A DNA stretch of 56,963 nucleotides from a virus, in IMG/VR virus record IMGVR_UViG_3300024520_000086, positions 1 through 56,963 of that record; one strand, 5' to 3'. Numbering within the stretch: position 1 is the first letter of the stretch; each line of letters begins with the position of its first letter. Position numbers and translations under genes: made by a program. Shown piece by piece: positions 18,860-29,045 of this stretch. The notes below the pieces were generated by a model. That model did not search any database. It was not told the origin of the DNA and saw only the letters and a program-made list of their open reading frames with translations.

Positions 18860-19389
18860 GAGAAGTCATACACCATTTTATATCTAAAGCTTCCAGCTCC
18901 ACAACCTCCGTAACTTCCGAATGGGACGTCAGTATCAGTAAAAACAGCTAGATAAATATACTGTGAGACATGCCCGTCAAAGGTCCCACTCAAAGTAGGC
19001 TGACCGCTTGTACTTAAGACATTCTGTGTCGTTGGCTGAACAACTGGAATATCTAAGTCACCTAGACCAAGAGTGAAACCCGCACCTTGATAGTGAGTTG
19101 CAACTTTATACAAGAAGCGATAATTGCCAACACTAAATGCTGAGGCATTCTCTAAGTAAAATCGTAAATTATAGACACCAGAAGCATCACCTAGATCAGA
19201 CACACGAAAAACAAACATCGTAGTATCACTAATCGCACCAGAGGTAGAAGTATTAGTATTACCAAGATCCAAACATCCAGTAATGGTCGTATCTAATACC
19301 TTAACTGCACTCGCTTCTAAGTCACGAACACCACTAGGGTCTGTGTCAACATCAAATTGTAAGAATGAAACGGTTGGGAATGTAGCCAT
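18856..19389 (-). CDS. Distal tail structural protein, paralogue 1
   Basis: 177 residues from the ATG at 19389, which has a GGGAGG site and overlaps the preceding stop (TAATG). A longer frame exists upstream but would lie inside the preceding gene. It is a tandem paralogue of 18269-18859: both carry an LQF opening, a DPSGVRDL/DPVGTRHL segment and a closing C-G-x-G-S motif. The two conserved Gly-flanked Cys sites suggest a shared fold. No enzymatic signature is present. Likely a tail-tip or tube-end component. Confidence 0.6.
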   Translation of the reverse strand: MATFPTVSFLQFDVDTDPSGVRDLEASAVKVLDTTITGCLDLGNTNTSTSGAISDTTMFVFRVSDLGDASGVYNLRFYLENASAFSVGNYRFLYKVATHYQGAGFTLGLGDLDIPVVQPTTQNVLSTSGQPTLSGTFDGHVSQYIYLAVFTDTDVPFGSYGGCGAGSFRYKMVYDFS

Positions 19390-20876
19390 TAGCTTATCCT
19401 CCCTAATGTGATTGGACCTGTGTCTGAGGGGACGGTGGCGATATCTTGACTGAACGTCCAAGTCCAAGTCGTACTTATGCTTCTATTAATTCTATCCACA
19501 TTTTGAGGGCGACCAGTCAACTTAAGCTTAATGAAATTTGCGGGATTAGGCTGTAATTTAATGATTTCTTGTTCCGCAACTTCAATCGCTCTATTTGTAT
19601 CTATCACTTCTTGACCAGTATTGGTTGCAATTACATTACAAGTGACCTCATAGGTGCCCGCTGAGGTCGAGCATAGTCTCTGAAATACAGGACCCAGGGC
19701 GCTAAATGGAACAGGAATAATTGCATTAGAAACAACAGGATCATTGCGCTGAACCGAACAGGCTCTTTCTTGAATACCACTAGGTAGGTTTTCCGTTGGA
19801 TTGTCTGTATAGGTGACGCTATAGCCAATCGTGCCATTACAAGGATTCTGCGAGATCGAAGTTGATTGAGGCCTACCAATAACTAATGCGCCAGACCCAC
19901 CATATCGATCATAAACATTCAATGCATCGCTAGTCCACTCTGGACGTACTAAGTTCTCAAAACCACTTAGAGCATTGACGAATCCAGTTCCTCCACTAGA
20001 GCGACTAGATCCAGCAGGAGCCCCATCATTAGTGCGCCCCATGCCACGAACGGTGCCTTGAAGCGTAATGGTCGTGATACTAGCATCGTCTAGTTGAAAT
20101 TGAGCAGTCCTTTCATCATTAAAAGGCAATAGTCCCGAGACCAACTTGAAGTTTTCTGAAACAGCATAAGACCCATCTTCAGCGCTGACGGTTTCTTCAC
20201 GAGATGTAGTTATTTCATAGAACCTTACATTACTGCCACTACCCGGCTCTACATGAGAAGGGAACCCTTGAGGCGCTGACGCGAGACCAAGTAGCTGATT
20301 GACCCTAGCCTGCGCATTGCTTAAGGCATTAGATGGCAATCCAGAGATTGCAGTATTTACACCTTGAGCACTAATATTGTGAGTGATATCAACTAGACAT
20401 TCTGTGTCATTCTCCGTGTAAGACCAAGTGTCTGCTAGGTTGGTGACTAAGCCAGAGATCCCGCTCGGAGCGGTTGCGTCCTCCAAGACAATACTGTACG
20501 ATAAACGATTAAATTGTTGGTCTTCTCGAATATCAATAGACTGCACGAGAGGATAAACACCAGACTCAATTGGCGTGCCAGCGACCAAACATGGATGGCC
20601 CGCTGTAGCAAGAATCTTAAACTCAAGATTATCTATCGAAAATGCGTCTTCTAATTCACGCTGTTTCTGCCTAACAAAATGGTAGCTGATCCCCGAAGTA
20701 AGGATCGTGCCCGTTAACGTCCTAGTCGTACGGATAACTTCTCGATTGTCAGCATCATCACGCTCGATTTGCACAGAGTGCGCAATCAATGGTGACGGGC
20801 GTAATATACTACCTCCATAACTTACCTGTATAAAAGACGCGCTTAAACCGGGAATAGTCGATTGAGGATCAGCCAC
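19389..20876 (-). CDS. Distal tail protein candidate (after tape measure)
   Basis: 495 residues starting at GTG, with a GGGGG ribosome binding site that lies inside the preceding endonuclease gene. The N-terminal 150 residues are beta-rich and contain SVQIERDDADNREVIRTTRT and VRQKQRELEDAF. The rest is beta-rich with many SG turns. Except for the inserted endonuclease, it is the first gene after the tape measure, the place where siphoviruses encode the distal tail (Dit-like) protein. The assignment is positional; no diagnostic motif was recognised. Confidence 0.5.
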   Translation of the reverse strand: MADPQSTIPGLSASFIQVSYGGSILRPSPLIAHSVQIERDDADNREVIRTTRTLTGTILTSGISYHFVRQKQRELEDAFSIDNLEFKILATAGHPCLVAGTPIESGVYPLVQSIDIREDQQFNRLSYSIVLEDATAPSGISGLVTNLADTWSYTENDTECLVDITHNISAQGVNTAISGLPSNALSNAQARVNQLLGLASAPQGFPSHVEPGSGSNVRFYEITTSREETVSAEDGSYAVSENFKLVSGLLPFNDERTAQFQLDDASITTITLQGTVRGMGRTNDGAPAGSSRSSGGTGFVNALSGFENLVRPEWTSDALNVYDRYGGSGALVIGRPQSTSISQNPCNGTIGYSVTYTDNPTENLPSGIQERACSVQRNDPVVSNAIIPVPFSALGPVFQRLCSTSAGTYEVTCNVIATNTGQEVIDTNRAIEVAEQEIIKLQPNPANFIKLKLTGRPQNVDRINRSISTTWTWTFSQDIATVPSDTGPITLGRIS

Positions 20877-21615
20877 TTATATGCCCCCATCTTTTACCAG
20901 TATTAATTCTACTAATAGTTGATTGTCGCACATTGAATAATTGAGCGATAATATATTGGGATATGCCTTCAGTCAATAATTTTTTAATATCTTTTATATT
21001 ATTTATAGTAAGTCTTGCCTGCGCGTTCAACTCTCCACGAGAACGAATCGAGCCATACATAGGATTGTCTGATCCTACTTGCTTACCCTTACGTGATTCG
21101 CTCATCTTCCTACGAGATTCTATCGAATGCTCTCTTCCTGTGGCTTTCATCGCTATCTTCTTTTTAGTAGAAGCTGAATGATTTCTACCATGCATAGGAT
21201 TATTCTCACCGCTATGAGCTTTACTCATCGCTGCTTTAGTTTTTTCAGACATTTTACAACCCAATGTATTACCAGCCCTACGACAAATATTATACCCTAA
21301 TTTATGAAATCTTTGATCTTTACAACTAGCAAATAAAATTGTATCTAGATAATATTGCTCCCTCTGAAGAACCAAGGTTTTCCATTCTTTATCAGTCATC
21401 TCATCTAATCTAATGACATACTCAATAACTTCAAATATAAAGACTTCTTCCCCATGCTTGTTCCAAGCAAACTGCAAGTGTCTATTGGAGTGCTTATTTC
21501 GTTTCAAAGCAGTTGAGTGAGAACGCCAACGACGATTAAATCCATAGACAGTAGTGCTTCCAAGATAAAGCTTGCTATTCACAAGATTTTGTATTTGATA
21601 AATTCCATGCATCAT
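20869..21615 (-). CDS. GIY-YIG homing endonuclease (subfamily A)
   Basis: 248 residues. The N-terminal catalytic domain has GIYQIQNLVNSKLYLGS (a variant with YLG in place of YIG), RRWRSH and the Glu of QREQYYLD. NUMOD3-like repeats follow (AMSKAHSGENNPMHGRN, then RKMSESRKGK), then a C-terminal helix-turn-helix (QYIAQLFNVRQSTISRINTG). It overlaps the tape measure stop by four bases and the next gene by eight. A strong relative is the gene at 49472-50401; both share RLDEMTDKEWKTL and a common segment around it. It is inserted between the tape measure and the distal tail gene. Confidence 0.92.
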   Translation of the reverse strand: MMHGIYQIQNLVNSKLYLGSTTVYGFNRRWRSHSTALKRNKHSNRHLQFAWNKHGEEVFIFEVIEYVIRLDEMTDKEWKTLVLQREQYYLDTILFASCKDQRFHKLGYNICRRAGNTLGCKMSEKTKAAMSKAHSGENNPMHGRNHSASTKKKIAMKATGREHSIESRRKMSESRKGKQVGSDNPMYGSIRSRGELNAQARLTINNIKDIKKLLTEGISQYIIAQLFNVRQSTISRINTGKRWGHISG

Positions 21616-24600
21616 AATGTTGTTGGAGTAATAATATTACGACGTAATAATTCTTTTCTTATGTTATCCAAAACTTCGTTAGCAATTCGCCTTGCCTCTT
21701 CCTCGGTAGCAAAGCCACCAAATGTCTCAGCAAGAGCTGCGCCTATACGGGTAACCGCTGCTTCAAATCCAGTCACTGTCACGGTCGAAGTCCCCTCAAC
21801 ATTAATAGTGATCTCTGGCTGTCCGGTACCACCTACTGTGGCAGCAGCTGTGCCAATTTGATTACCATTGGTATCACGGATTTCTTGAGTGGCTACTAGA
21901 TTGGCATCACTATTAGTTTTAATGCTCTTTAATTCATCTAGAATAGACGATAAGTTACGATTTGTCTGCTCAGAGCCTGGATCATTAGGATTGTTCGAGC
22001 CTCTCCCAGTAGGAGCCCCCTGAGCGGCGCTAGCAGGGACCACGGTGCCGTTCGCGCCTTGCGATGCCACCCGCGCCTGTTCAGCCAGATTAGCCCCCTG
22101 AGCACGCCTAGCGTCCACCTGCTCCCTTCCACGTCCCTTGGGGGTACTTTGACTTAACTTATTCCCACTAAATTCACGCACAGTAGGGATGGACTGCCCG
22201 CCTGCCTGAAGGACTTCCCGGAAAGCTTCAGCCACTTTAACACTAAAAGCGTCAGGCAATTTTGTTACAACATCATTTGCCGCTCTTGCCACGGCGCTAG
22301 TCACAGCACTAAATCCCAATTTCGCTGTTTGATCTTGCTGTAATAGGATAGTATTTAAACTACCCTGGAGATCATTAAGTTTACCACGAAGCTTCTCGCC
22401 CTCCTCTTTAATACGATCAAGCTGAATCTCCGCGAGATCCTTCGCCGCCTCAGCAATCTCTAGTTGTGTTTTAGCTGTCTGCACTCCTTCATTAGCTGTG
22501 ATAAGCTCTTCTGTCGCCAAACGAGCCTGTTCTTCAGTAAGCTGAGCAATACGATTTTGCACCTCGAAGAGAGGATCTACTTGTAATCCTTCTCCACTAA
22601 CACCTAGAGATGCTGTTTCAATAGCTGTAAGTAATTCATCAGCAGTAAAACCACCAACTGAGCCACCGACTCCAGATAACGTCTCTAGAGAGGAAACGAC
22701 CCGTTGTCGTGCTTCTTGGGGTAAGGCTAGAAGCCGAGCACCTAGATCATTAATAGCACCCTCGCCCTTCTTCTTAAAGGCTTCAAAGCTTCCACCAAGT
22801 ACGTCTGCGACCCCCTGGGCTTCTTGAAGGCCTTGAAAGAGATCTGCTTGATCTTGCGCGGAGCTAGTGAAGAAACTACGAGCTAGTTGTGACTGCTGTT
22901 GCAACAAGTTATTGAATAGAGTTAACTGTTGATTGATAGACTCTCGTCTAATATCTACTAGAGTTGATTCACTGGCTCCTAGATCACGCGCTAATTGTTC
23001 AGCATCACGGAAGGCGTCTTGCACTGCGCCTAGCTCATCACGTATACCAGTAAACCCGCCGGTAACTTTTTCAGCCGCAATTGAAGCTATTTCTAGTCCT
23101 AAGTTGTAACGAGTGGTCGCCATGATAGCGCCATCTACAGCCTGTAGGTAATTTTCAAAAGCATCGGACACGCCTTTAGTGGCGTCAATAATAGCTTTCT
23201 GCGCAGTCACTTGTTCCTGCTGATTACTTAGTAGCTGCTGTGACACCTGCTTAATCGCCTCACGACGCTTAGCAATAATGTCCGCTTCGGCTTTGGCTTG
23301 CGCGAGGGCGATTGCTGCGCCGCGCTTCTTTATATCACCTAGTTGCTTTTCCTTTTCAGCTTGATCGGTGATAGTGGCATTGACGACAGCTGCTTCCGCT
23401 GCTAGTTGCGCCTGTGAATTCTTAAACTGAGCACCTAGAGTAGCTAATTCTGCATTGAACTTTGTTAACTGAGATTGATCTACAGATAGTATGGTGCTAA
23501 TATCAGCCAACGCGCCGATACGACTACGCTCTTCACTAACGACTTTCTTAGATGCAGCCGTAGCTAATTTAGCAACTTGCAAGACATTACGCATATCACT
23601 CACGCGTTTCTTACCCACTAGACTAGATAGCTTAACTTCCTCATTCGCCCGAGTCTCTTCAATGACTTTAAGTCGAGTAAGGATACTAGCACGATTTGAT
23701 TCTGTCTCTTTAATAGCCCTGATCTTCGCTTCTTCTTGACTAAGAGAAGTTAATCTGGTTTGTGACGCTGCAATATTTGCATTGATGAGTTGTGTTTCGA
23801 TCTCTCGTTCAGCAACTAGACGACGAATACCAGTGAGTTCCTCCACCGCAGCGCGAGCATTCAAAGCGGTAGCCTCGCGACGACGCTTATCCAATGACAA
23901 TAGACGCGCCTCCTCACTGATGCGCTTTTTAAGTGCGGTGACTAATAAGGCATTTGTTTTGATGATAGCCCTAAAGCCTTCTTCATCTAATTTAAGTAGC
24001 GCTTTGCTAAATTTTGCTGCGTTCTCGGCAACAGCATCAAATCGTTTACTACCAAGCGCATCAACATCACTCGACGCGTCGGACAGCGCTGATGCTGTGA
24101 TTTGACGCTGCTGATTGGGATCGACAATACCTTTTGCTGCAATTTGCTTTTGAGCACCAACTAGAGCCTCAAACACAGCCTTCGCCGCATCACCCGTAGT
24201 GCGCGAAAATCTTTCCTTAATCTCTTTCGCCGTAGCCTCATCTGTACTGAATAGATCAGCAATATCTAAATTGCCAGCCGTATTCATAAATTCCGCAAGT
24301 GTCTTTTGTTGTTCTCTTAGCTTAGTTACTGCATTATTATCCAGCTCTTTTCCTTCAGCTGCGAACGATCCAATAAGTTGAGGTAGAGTTTCAAAAAGTT
24401 TATTCTTCGCGTTAGGAGCTTTAGAGAACGCCTCCCTTGCACGCGTGGAAGCATCTGTTTTTTCTAAAGCAATGCGCTCTTGAATAAATTTAAGATTTGA
24501 TTGAGCATTTTCCGCCATTGCATCAGCTAGTTGTTTTTGTGGGGTGCTTGCCTTCAGCTGTGCTTCATTTAATTTTAGCACCTCTCGTCCCAAATCAGCA

Positions 24601-27600
24601 ATAAAAGTACGCAATGCAACTTCTAATCTATTTACTGGAACATCAAGAAATTTTTCAATATTGCCTAAGGGAGCTTGACCACCAATCGATCCAATAGCCG
24701 AAGCAGTCTCTTCACGTTTACCAACAACCCTTCGGACCCTAACGTCTGTAATCTGACGCGCCGCTGCTTTCGCAATAGCCGCCTTTGCTTCCTTTAAGAT
24801 AGGCGGAATCGCCGCGCCGGTATTTCTTTTTGCTAATGGACTTTGAACAGTAACAGCAGCTATTTTTTTAAGATTTTCGGCAACAATTGATTTTATGACT
24901 GCGGGATCAAGTTCAAATTCTAGCGCTGCAGAAACTAATGCCTTTTCAATTTCTCTAATTGTTTTCTCACTAGCTTTTTTAAGAGTAGGAGAATCCGCTT
25001 TATTAAAGCCAGGCCCTCCAATATCTAAGCCTGTAGCGCCTTGAGCTGCTAATAATTTATTAATGGTGGTATTGAGTTGATCACCAAATTCTGAACCAAC
25101 GGCAGAAACATCAAATGAGCCACGAGCGCCTTTGAATGCGCTGCTTCTTTGTCGATCACGCTCAGGATCAGATAAATCAATTTTATCAAAATCCCTACCT
25201 TCGAGACCCTTAACGGCTTTTAGATTACGTAATGCCTTATCTAGTTGATCAGAAACTTCAGCAGTAATTTCCCCATTCTCAGATTGTACTATGCCCAATT
25301 TAAGATATTGTCGACGTAAATCCTCAACAGTTTCACCCGCAAGCCCTAGAGCCCGTTTTAATGGTTCAAATACACCAATAAGACTACCAATGACTCCACC
25401 TAATACGGCACCTACAGGACCACCGATAAGAGAACCTGCAAAAACTCCCTGCCCAGCTCCTTTTAAAAGACCTCCACCAACATCTGCTGCAGTAGCTGAC
25501 GCAGAGTCGCCGGCTTTTCGGAACTGTTCAGCAAGACCTTGAACGGCAGCGCCTGCGCCACTAGCAACTAAGCCAAGGGTTATAAAACTAGTCGACACAG
25601 TCTTAAACATACTGCCAATTTTTCCCAAGCCTTTAGAAAGTCTAGAGGTTTGTTTTTCTACACCCCCAAGGACCGTGCCGAATTGTGGACCTTGTCGAGA
25701 CTTGCCACCAACCATGACGGCGCCTGGACTGCCGATCCCGCCACCCGACGCGGCTGCAAGGCGTTGAGCGTTAACAGCTGCCTGAGCAGTGCTAGCTGAA
25801 AACTGTGCCATTTGACTATTAGCATTGGCCGTCGCCGCTGCTGTCTGCATGATAGCGGGGTTTACCTTGTTTTGTACAGTGCTAGCTACTATCCCAGTAT
25901 GTCGTCCAAGACCACCTACGGCTGCAATAGCCTTGCTAATGCCGGCAACTAATGGCGCGATTACTTTGATACCTAAGCCAAGACCTAATAAACCAGTAAG
26001 CGTAGAGAGAACGCCACCGAACTTTCTATCTAGATTAGCTACACTAGTAGCAGCCTTTTCAGCAAGAGTAATTACACCAACGAATATTTCGCCGATGATA
26101 CCCTCAGAGGCGGTCCTTACTAATTTTTGAAAAGCATTCTTAATCTTTTCTATAACAACTGCTAGCTTGGTTTGTTCAGCAGCTGCCTTACGAGCAGCAT
26201 CACCATTAGCGGCTATGAGTTGATTGTTTACATCCTGTACTCGATTAAAGTTTTGTACGGCAGCACGGAAGACCTCCACTTGGCGAATACCAGCTGCTTT
26301 AACGGCTACGTCTGCCTGCTCAGATTCTGTTAAGCCATTGAAAGCAACAGCGGTATCTTCTAGAACCTCAAACAAGTTGCGCAAATTGCCTTCTTGGTCG
26401 ATAGTAGCTACACCAATTGAATTAAGAGCCTTAGTAGCGTCTGAAGTAGAGCTAGAGATACGAGAGGCTAAGGTCTTAAGTGCAGTACCGATAACATCAC
26501 CACCACGCTGAGTTCTCTCTTGGAGAACAGAGATTAGGGTAGTAGCTTGTTCAATAGAAACACCAGTTGCAAAGAGTGAAGCTGCGGAACGTTTGAATGC
26601 AGCCTGTACGTCTGTTGCTTTAGATGCAGTAATGTCCTCTGCCTTACCTAAAACATCGAATAGTTTAGCTGAGGTAATAAGCTCTTTATTTAGACCACGA
26701 ACACCACCCTCGACCTGCTGAATAATCTGAATGAATAACTGGGTAACCTGCGAGGCTTCTAGTGTTGTGCCTTGCAAGCCAACAAGGGCGCGATCCGTCA
26801 ATTCAACGATAGAACCATATCCACGTCCTGACAAGCCAGCACGAGCAAACGATTCTGAAATTGCAATAGTTTGATCAACTGCGACACCAGTCTTAGCAGA
26901 TAACTCAAACAGATCATTACCTAATACTTGTAGTGATCTATCAGTTAGTTGAAGAATCTTATTAACTTCGATCAATGAGTCATTGAATTCGATAATGAAT
27001 TTTGCTGCTGCCTGTGACGCGGTCACAACAGCGTTGATAGCGATAGCAACACCACGGAATGCAGCGGCTTTCCTACCTACCTGTTCTGACAAGTCTACTA
27101 ATTCTTGGAATCCTGTTTTTGCCTCATTGGTTGATGCTGTAACGGTATTTAACCCAGCTGCTAGCTGTCTAACCCCACCACCGCCGTTTCCACCTCCAGC
27201 AAATCCACCACCAGCGCCGCCTCTGCCGCCTCCACCGCCACCGCCTCCGCTACCACCTAGTGCGCCTACGCTAATAGTACGAGCACCAGCGGGGAACGGA
27301 AGACTTCCTTTACCTGCCGCCGCCGCCGGACCAGGTCGCGCAGAATTCATAGTGCGAATCAGTGATCTTAAACCTTGATTAACCTGTTTGGTTAATTGAT
27401 GTAGGGTCATTAACGACTGAGATGACTTGACTGCTGCCTGTCGCTGTGCTTTGAATGGGTCGGTTTTAGTTCCACCAGCTACTGAAGTTTGAAGGCTAAC
27501 CTTAGTTTTTGCAACAGCACTCTGAACCGCTTTTCGAATTTGCGCCTCGATCGACTTCAGGCTACTCTTATTAACCTCAAGCTTGAGCTTTTTAAGCTTG

Positions 27601-27770
27601 ATATTATCAAACTTGGCTTTGACTTTTTTCGCAGCGGCAGCTGCATCTACCACTAATTTCTTTAGCGCAGACGTATCGATCTTAAATTTTAGCGTACCTG
27701 CATTTAAATCTCCCTTGACATCTACTCCAGAAATAAGCAGCTTCGCCTCAATTGAAAATTTATCAGCCAT
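21612..27770 (-). CDS. Tail tape measure protein
   Basis: 2052 residues, the largest gene here. A Gly-rich linker lies near residues 170-200. About residues 230-560 match the conserved phage tape-measure core, with SESFARAGLSGRG and the LQERTQRGGDVIGTALKTLA motif. Hydrophobic segments occur near 575-620 and 760-800, suited to membrane insertion during DNA delivery. The remainder is long alpha-helical/coiled-coil sequence rich in Ala, Gln and Lys. This protein sets tail length and is ejected with DNA. At about 0.15 nm per residue it predicts a tail near 300 nm. No lysozyme or peptidase motif was noticed. Confidence 0.93.
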   Translation of the reverse strand: MADKFSIEAKLLISGVDVKGDLNAGTLKFKIDTSALKKLVVDAAAAAKKVKAKFDNIKLKKLKLEVNKSSLKSIEAQIRKAVQSAVAKTKVSLQTSVAGGTKTDPFKAQRQAAVKSSQSLMTLHQLTKQVNQGLRSLIRTMNSARPGPAAAAGKGSLPFPAGARTISVGALGGSGGGGGGGGRGGAGGGFAGGGNGGGGVRQLAAGLNTVTASTNEAKTGFQELVDLSEQVGRKAAAFRGVAIAINAVVTASQAAAKFIIEFNDSLIEVNKILQLTDRSLQVLGNDLFELSAKTGVAVDQTIAISESFARAGLSGRGYGSIVELTDRALVGLQGTTLEASQVTQLFIQIIQQVEGGVRGLNKELITSAKLFDVLGKAEDITASKATDVQAAFKRSAASLFATGVSIEQATTLISVLQERTQRGGDVIGTALKTLASRISSSTSDATKALNSIGVATIDQEGNLRNLFEVLEDTAVAFNGLTESEQADVAVKAAGIRQVEVFRAAVQNFNRVQDVNNQLIAANGDAARKAAAEQTKLAVVIEKIKNAFQKLVRTASEGIIGEIFVGVITLAEKAATSVANLDRKFGGVLSTLTGLLGLGLGIKVIAPLVAGISKAIAAVGGLGRHTGIVASTVQNKVNPAIMQTAAATANANSQMAQFSASTAQAAVNAQRLAAASGGGIGSPGAVMVGGKSRQGPQFGTVLGGVEKQTSRLSKGLGKIGSMFKTVSTSFITLGLVASGAGAAVQGLAEQFRKAGDSASATAADVGGGLLKGAGQGVFAGSLIGGPVGAVLGGVIGSLIGVFEPLKRALGLAGETVEDLRRQYLKLGIVQSENGEITAEVSDQLDKALRNLKAVKGLEGRDFDKIDLSDPERDRQRSSAFKGARGSFDVSAVGSEFGDQLNTTINKLLAAQGATGLDIGGPGFNKADSPTLKKASEKTIREIEKALVSAALEFELDPAVIKSIVAENLKKIAAVTVQSPLAKRNTGAAIPPILKEAKAAIAKAAARQITDVRVRRVVGKREETASAIGSIGGQAPLGNIEKFLDVPVNRLEVALRTFIADLGREVLKLNEAQLKASTPQKQLADAMAENAQSNLKFIQERIALEKTDASTRAREAFSKAPNAKNKLFETLPQLIGSFAAEGKELDNNAVTKLREQQKTLAEFMNTAGNLDIADLFSTDEATAKEIKERFSRTTGDAAKAVFEALVGAQKQIAAKGIVDPNQQRQITASALSDASSDVDALGSKRFDAVAENAAKFSKALLKLDEEGFRAIIKTNALLVTALKKRISEEARLLSLDKRRREATALNARAAVEELTGIRRLVAEREIETQLINANIAASQTRLTSLSQEEAKIRAIKETESNRASILTRLKVIEETRANEEVKLSSLVGKKRVSDMRNVLQVAKLATAASKKVVSEERSRIGALADISTILSVDQSQLTKFNAELATLGAQFKNSQAQLAAEAAVVNATITDQAEKEKQLGDIKKRGAAIALAQAKAEADIIAKRREAIKQVSQQLLSNQQEQVTAQKAIIDATKGVSDAFENYLQAVDGAIMATTRYNLGLEIASIAAEKVTGGFTGIRDELGAVQDAFRDAEQLARDLGASESTLVDIRRESINQQLTLFNNLLQQQSQLARSFFTSSAQDQADLFQGLQEAQGVADVLGGSFEAFKKKGEGAINDLGARLLALPQEARQRVVSSLETLSGVGGSVGGFTADELLTAIETASLGVSGEGLQVDPLFEVQNRIAQLTEEQARLATEELITANEGVQTAKTQLEIAEAAKDLAEIQLDRIKEEGEKLRGKLNDLQGSLNTILLQQDQTAKLGFSAVTSAVARAANDVVTKLPDAFSVKVAEAFREVLQAGGQSIPTVREFSGNKLSQSTPKGRGREQVDARRAQGANLAEQARVASQGANGTVVPASAAQGAPTGRGSNNPNDPGSEQTNRNLSSILDELKSIKTNSDANLVATQEIRDTNGNQIGTAAATVGGTGQPEITINVEGTSTVTVTGFEAAVTRIGAALAETFGGFATEEEARRIANEVLDNIRKELLRRNIITPTTL

Positions 27771-27790
27771 CCGTCTTCCTTAAGTAAAGA

Positions 27791-28510
27791 TTAATTAATT
27801 GACTTACGTCTAGTTGTTTTCTTCTTAGCTTTCTTCTTACCCTTTTTACGAGTAGCTTTCTTTTTCGTTGCCGTAGCAGCCTCAGCCTCTACTCGATCGG
27901 CGTCATCCTTGATTTGTGTTTCTACAGAGCGCACATAATCTACTTCGGGCAAGCCCATCAAAGATGCTTGAAATGTTTCCGCAGCAATAGACAGTAGCTG
28001 TTCTTGGGCGGCGTATACCACCGGCTCATTAGCGCGTAATAGGAAGTCGTGATAATCACGAAAAACCTTCTTTCCGGTGTCCATATATACCGTAGCATAA
28101 GCGATATAAGCATCGCGGCGAATACCATCAGCCAAAGACTCACATGAATTAGACAAAACTGCCGCCTTGGCCTCAACTAGCTTAAGACAATCAGCTCGCA
28201 AGATACCCATGTCTTTTGCGATAGCTAATCCTTCCTCATGAGTTGTAGCCGCTTCTAGTTTAATTTGAAGATCAACTAACTGACGTTGGATCTCGGCAAG
28301 CTGCTCCTCGTCACTATCCCTCCAAATATCATGCTCTTTCATGTCTCGCTCTAATGTCGCCTTTGGCAAAATACCCTTTTGCATAAGCTGGGTATACGCC
28401 AGGTGATACTCATGGTCACACTTCCGCTCGATGTCCAGATTCTCGACTATAAGCCTTAGCTTAACTTCCTTTCCTTCCACTACTGAATCAAATTCCACTC
28501 CGTCACTCAT
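27791..28510 (-). CDS. Tail assembly chaperone-like protein, paralogue 2
   Basis: 239 residues, mostly alpha-helical, with a long Lys/Arg-rich tail (about residues 205-239). It lies directly upstream of the tape measure, where tail assembly chaperones are normally encoded. It aligns along its length with 29046-30350. Shared features are a helical opening ending in an xGILPKATL/DGTLTREQL segment, a KEHDIW/QHGLW motif, and later an S-x-E-x-x-A-x3-R-x2-Y pattern. Instead of a programmed frameshift pair, this phage seems to use two separate genes. Role inferred from position and paralogy. Confidence 0.55.
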   Translation of the reverse strand: MSDGVEFDSVVEGKEVKLRLIVENLDIERKCDHEYHLAYTQLMQKGILPKATLERDMKEHDIWRDSDEEQLAEIQRQLVDLQIKLEAATTHEEGLAIAKDMGILRADCLKLVEAKAAVLSNSCESLADGIRRDAYIAYATVYMDTGKKVFRDYHDFLLRANEPVVYAAQEQLLSIAAETFQASLMGLPEVDYVRSVETQIKDDADRVEAEAATATKKKATRKKGKKKAKKKTTRRKSIN

Positions 28511-29036
28511 CTCCTAATTCCTCCAGATATAGCTCACATACAGCATCTCGCCAACCACAATACTCACCGTCAGCAATCTTGATACCAGCAATCTGTGCTG
28601 AATCCAAAAACGGTATAAGAGAATCCACGATATCGTCAATTCCCACACACGTATATGTTTTATTATACACTACACCGACACCCACTTCCTTGCGAATTTT
28701 ATACAGTAAATTAAAATCACCGAAGACTTTAAATAGTGGTATATCAGATGTTTCTAAAATATCGACCTCAGCCTTATTAAGTGCCGCAATGGTATTCCTG
28801 CTAAATGATATCTGACCAGGCTTAGACACGCTTACTAAGGGCGCTAGAGACCTAGTTGTGTCCCCAGCAGCATTGAGGATCTCATTACGGATAATATTAA
28901 GATCACCACCCGTCAATGTGAACTCATCACTATTACGTATTTGATTAAGCTTGACGCCTACAGTATGCTCAATATTGGCTAAGAGACGAGCCGTCATACC
29001 ATTTAATCTCTTTTTTATCACTAATTCAAACTCCAT
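28503..29036 (-). CDS. Hypothetical protein between chaperone paralogues
   Basis: 177 residues with no known signature. It is a mixed alpha/beta protein that overlaps the next gene by eight bases and starts 10 bases after the previous stop. It is flanked by the two chaperone-like paralogues and precedes the tape measure, so a role in tail assembly is likely. The C-terminal region is acidic (ELYLEELGDE). Confidence 0.6.
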   Translation of the reverse strand: MEFELVIKKRLNGMTARLLANIEHTVGVKLNQIRNSDEFTLTGGDLNIIRNEILNAAGDTTRSLAPLVSVSKPGQISFSRNTIAALNKAEVDILETSDIPLFKVFGDFNLLYKIRKEVGVGVVYNKTYTCVGIDDIVDSLIPFLDSAQIAGIKIADGEYCGWRDAVCELYLEELGDE

Positions 29037-29045
29037 TATCTACTC

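Noticed and set aside
27100-27330. Gly-rich repeated stretch in the tape measure as a separate repeat or mobile element
   Set aside because: It is a low-complexity linker in frame with the tape measure; no flanking repeats or insertion signs.
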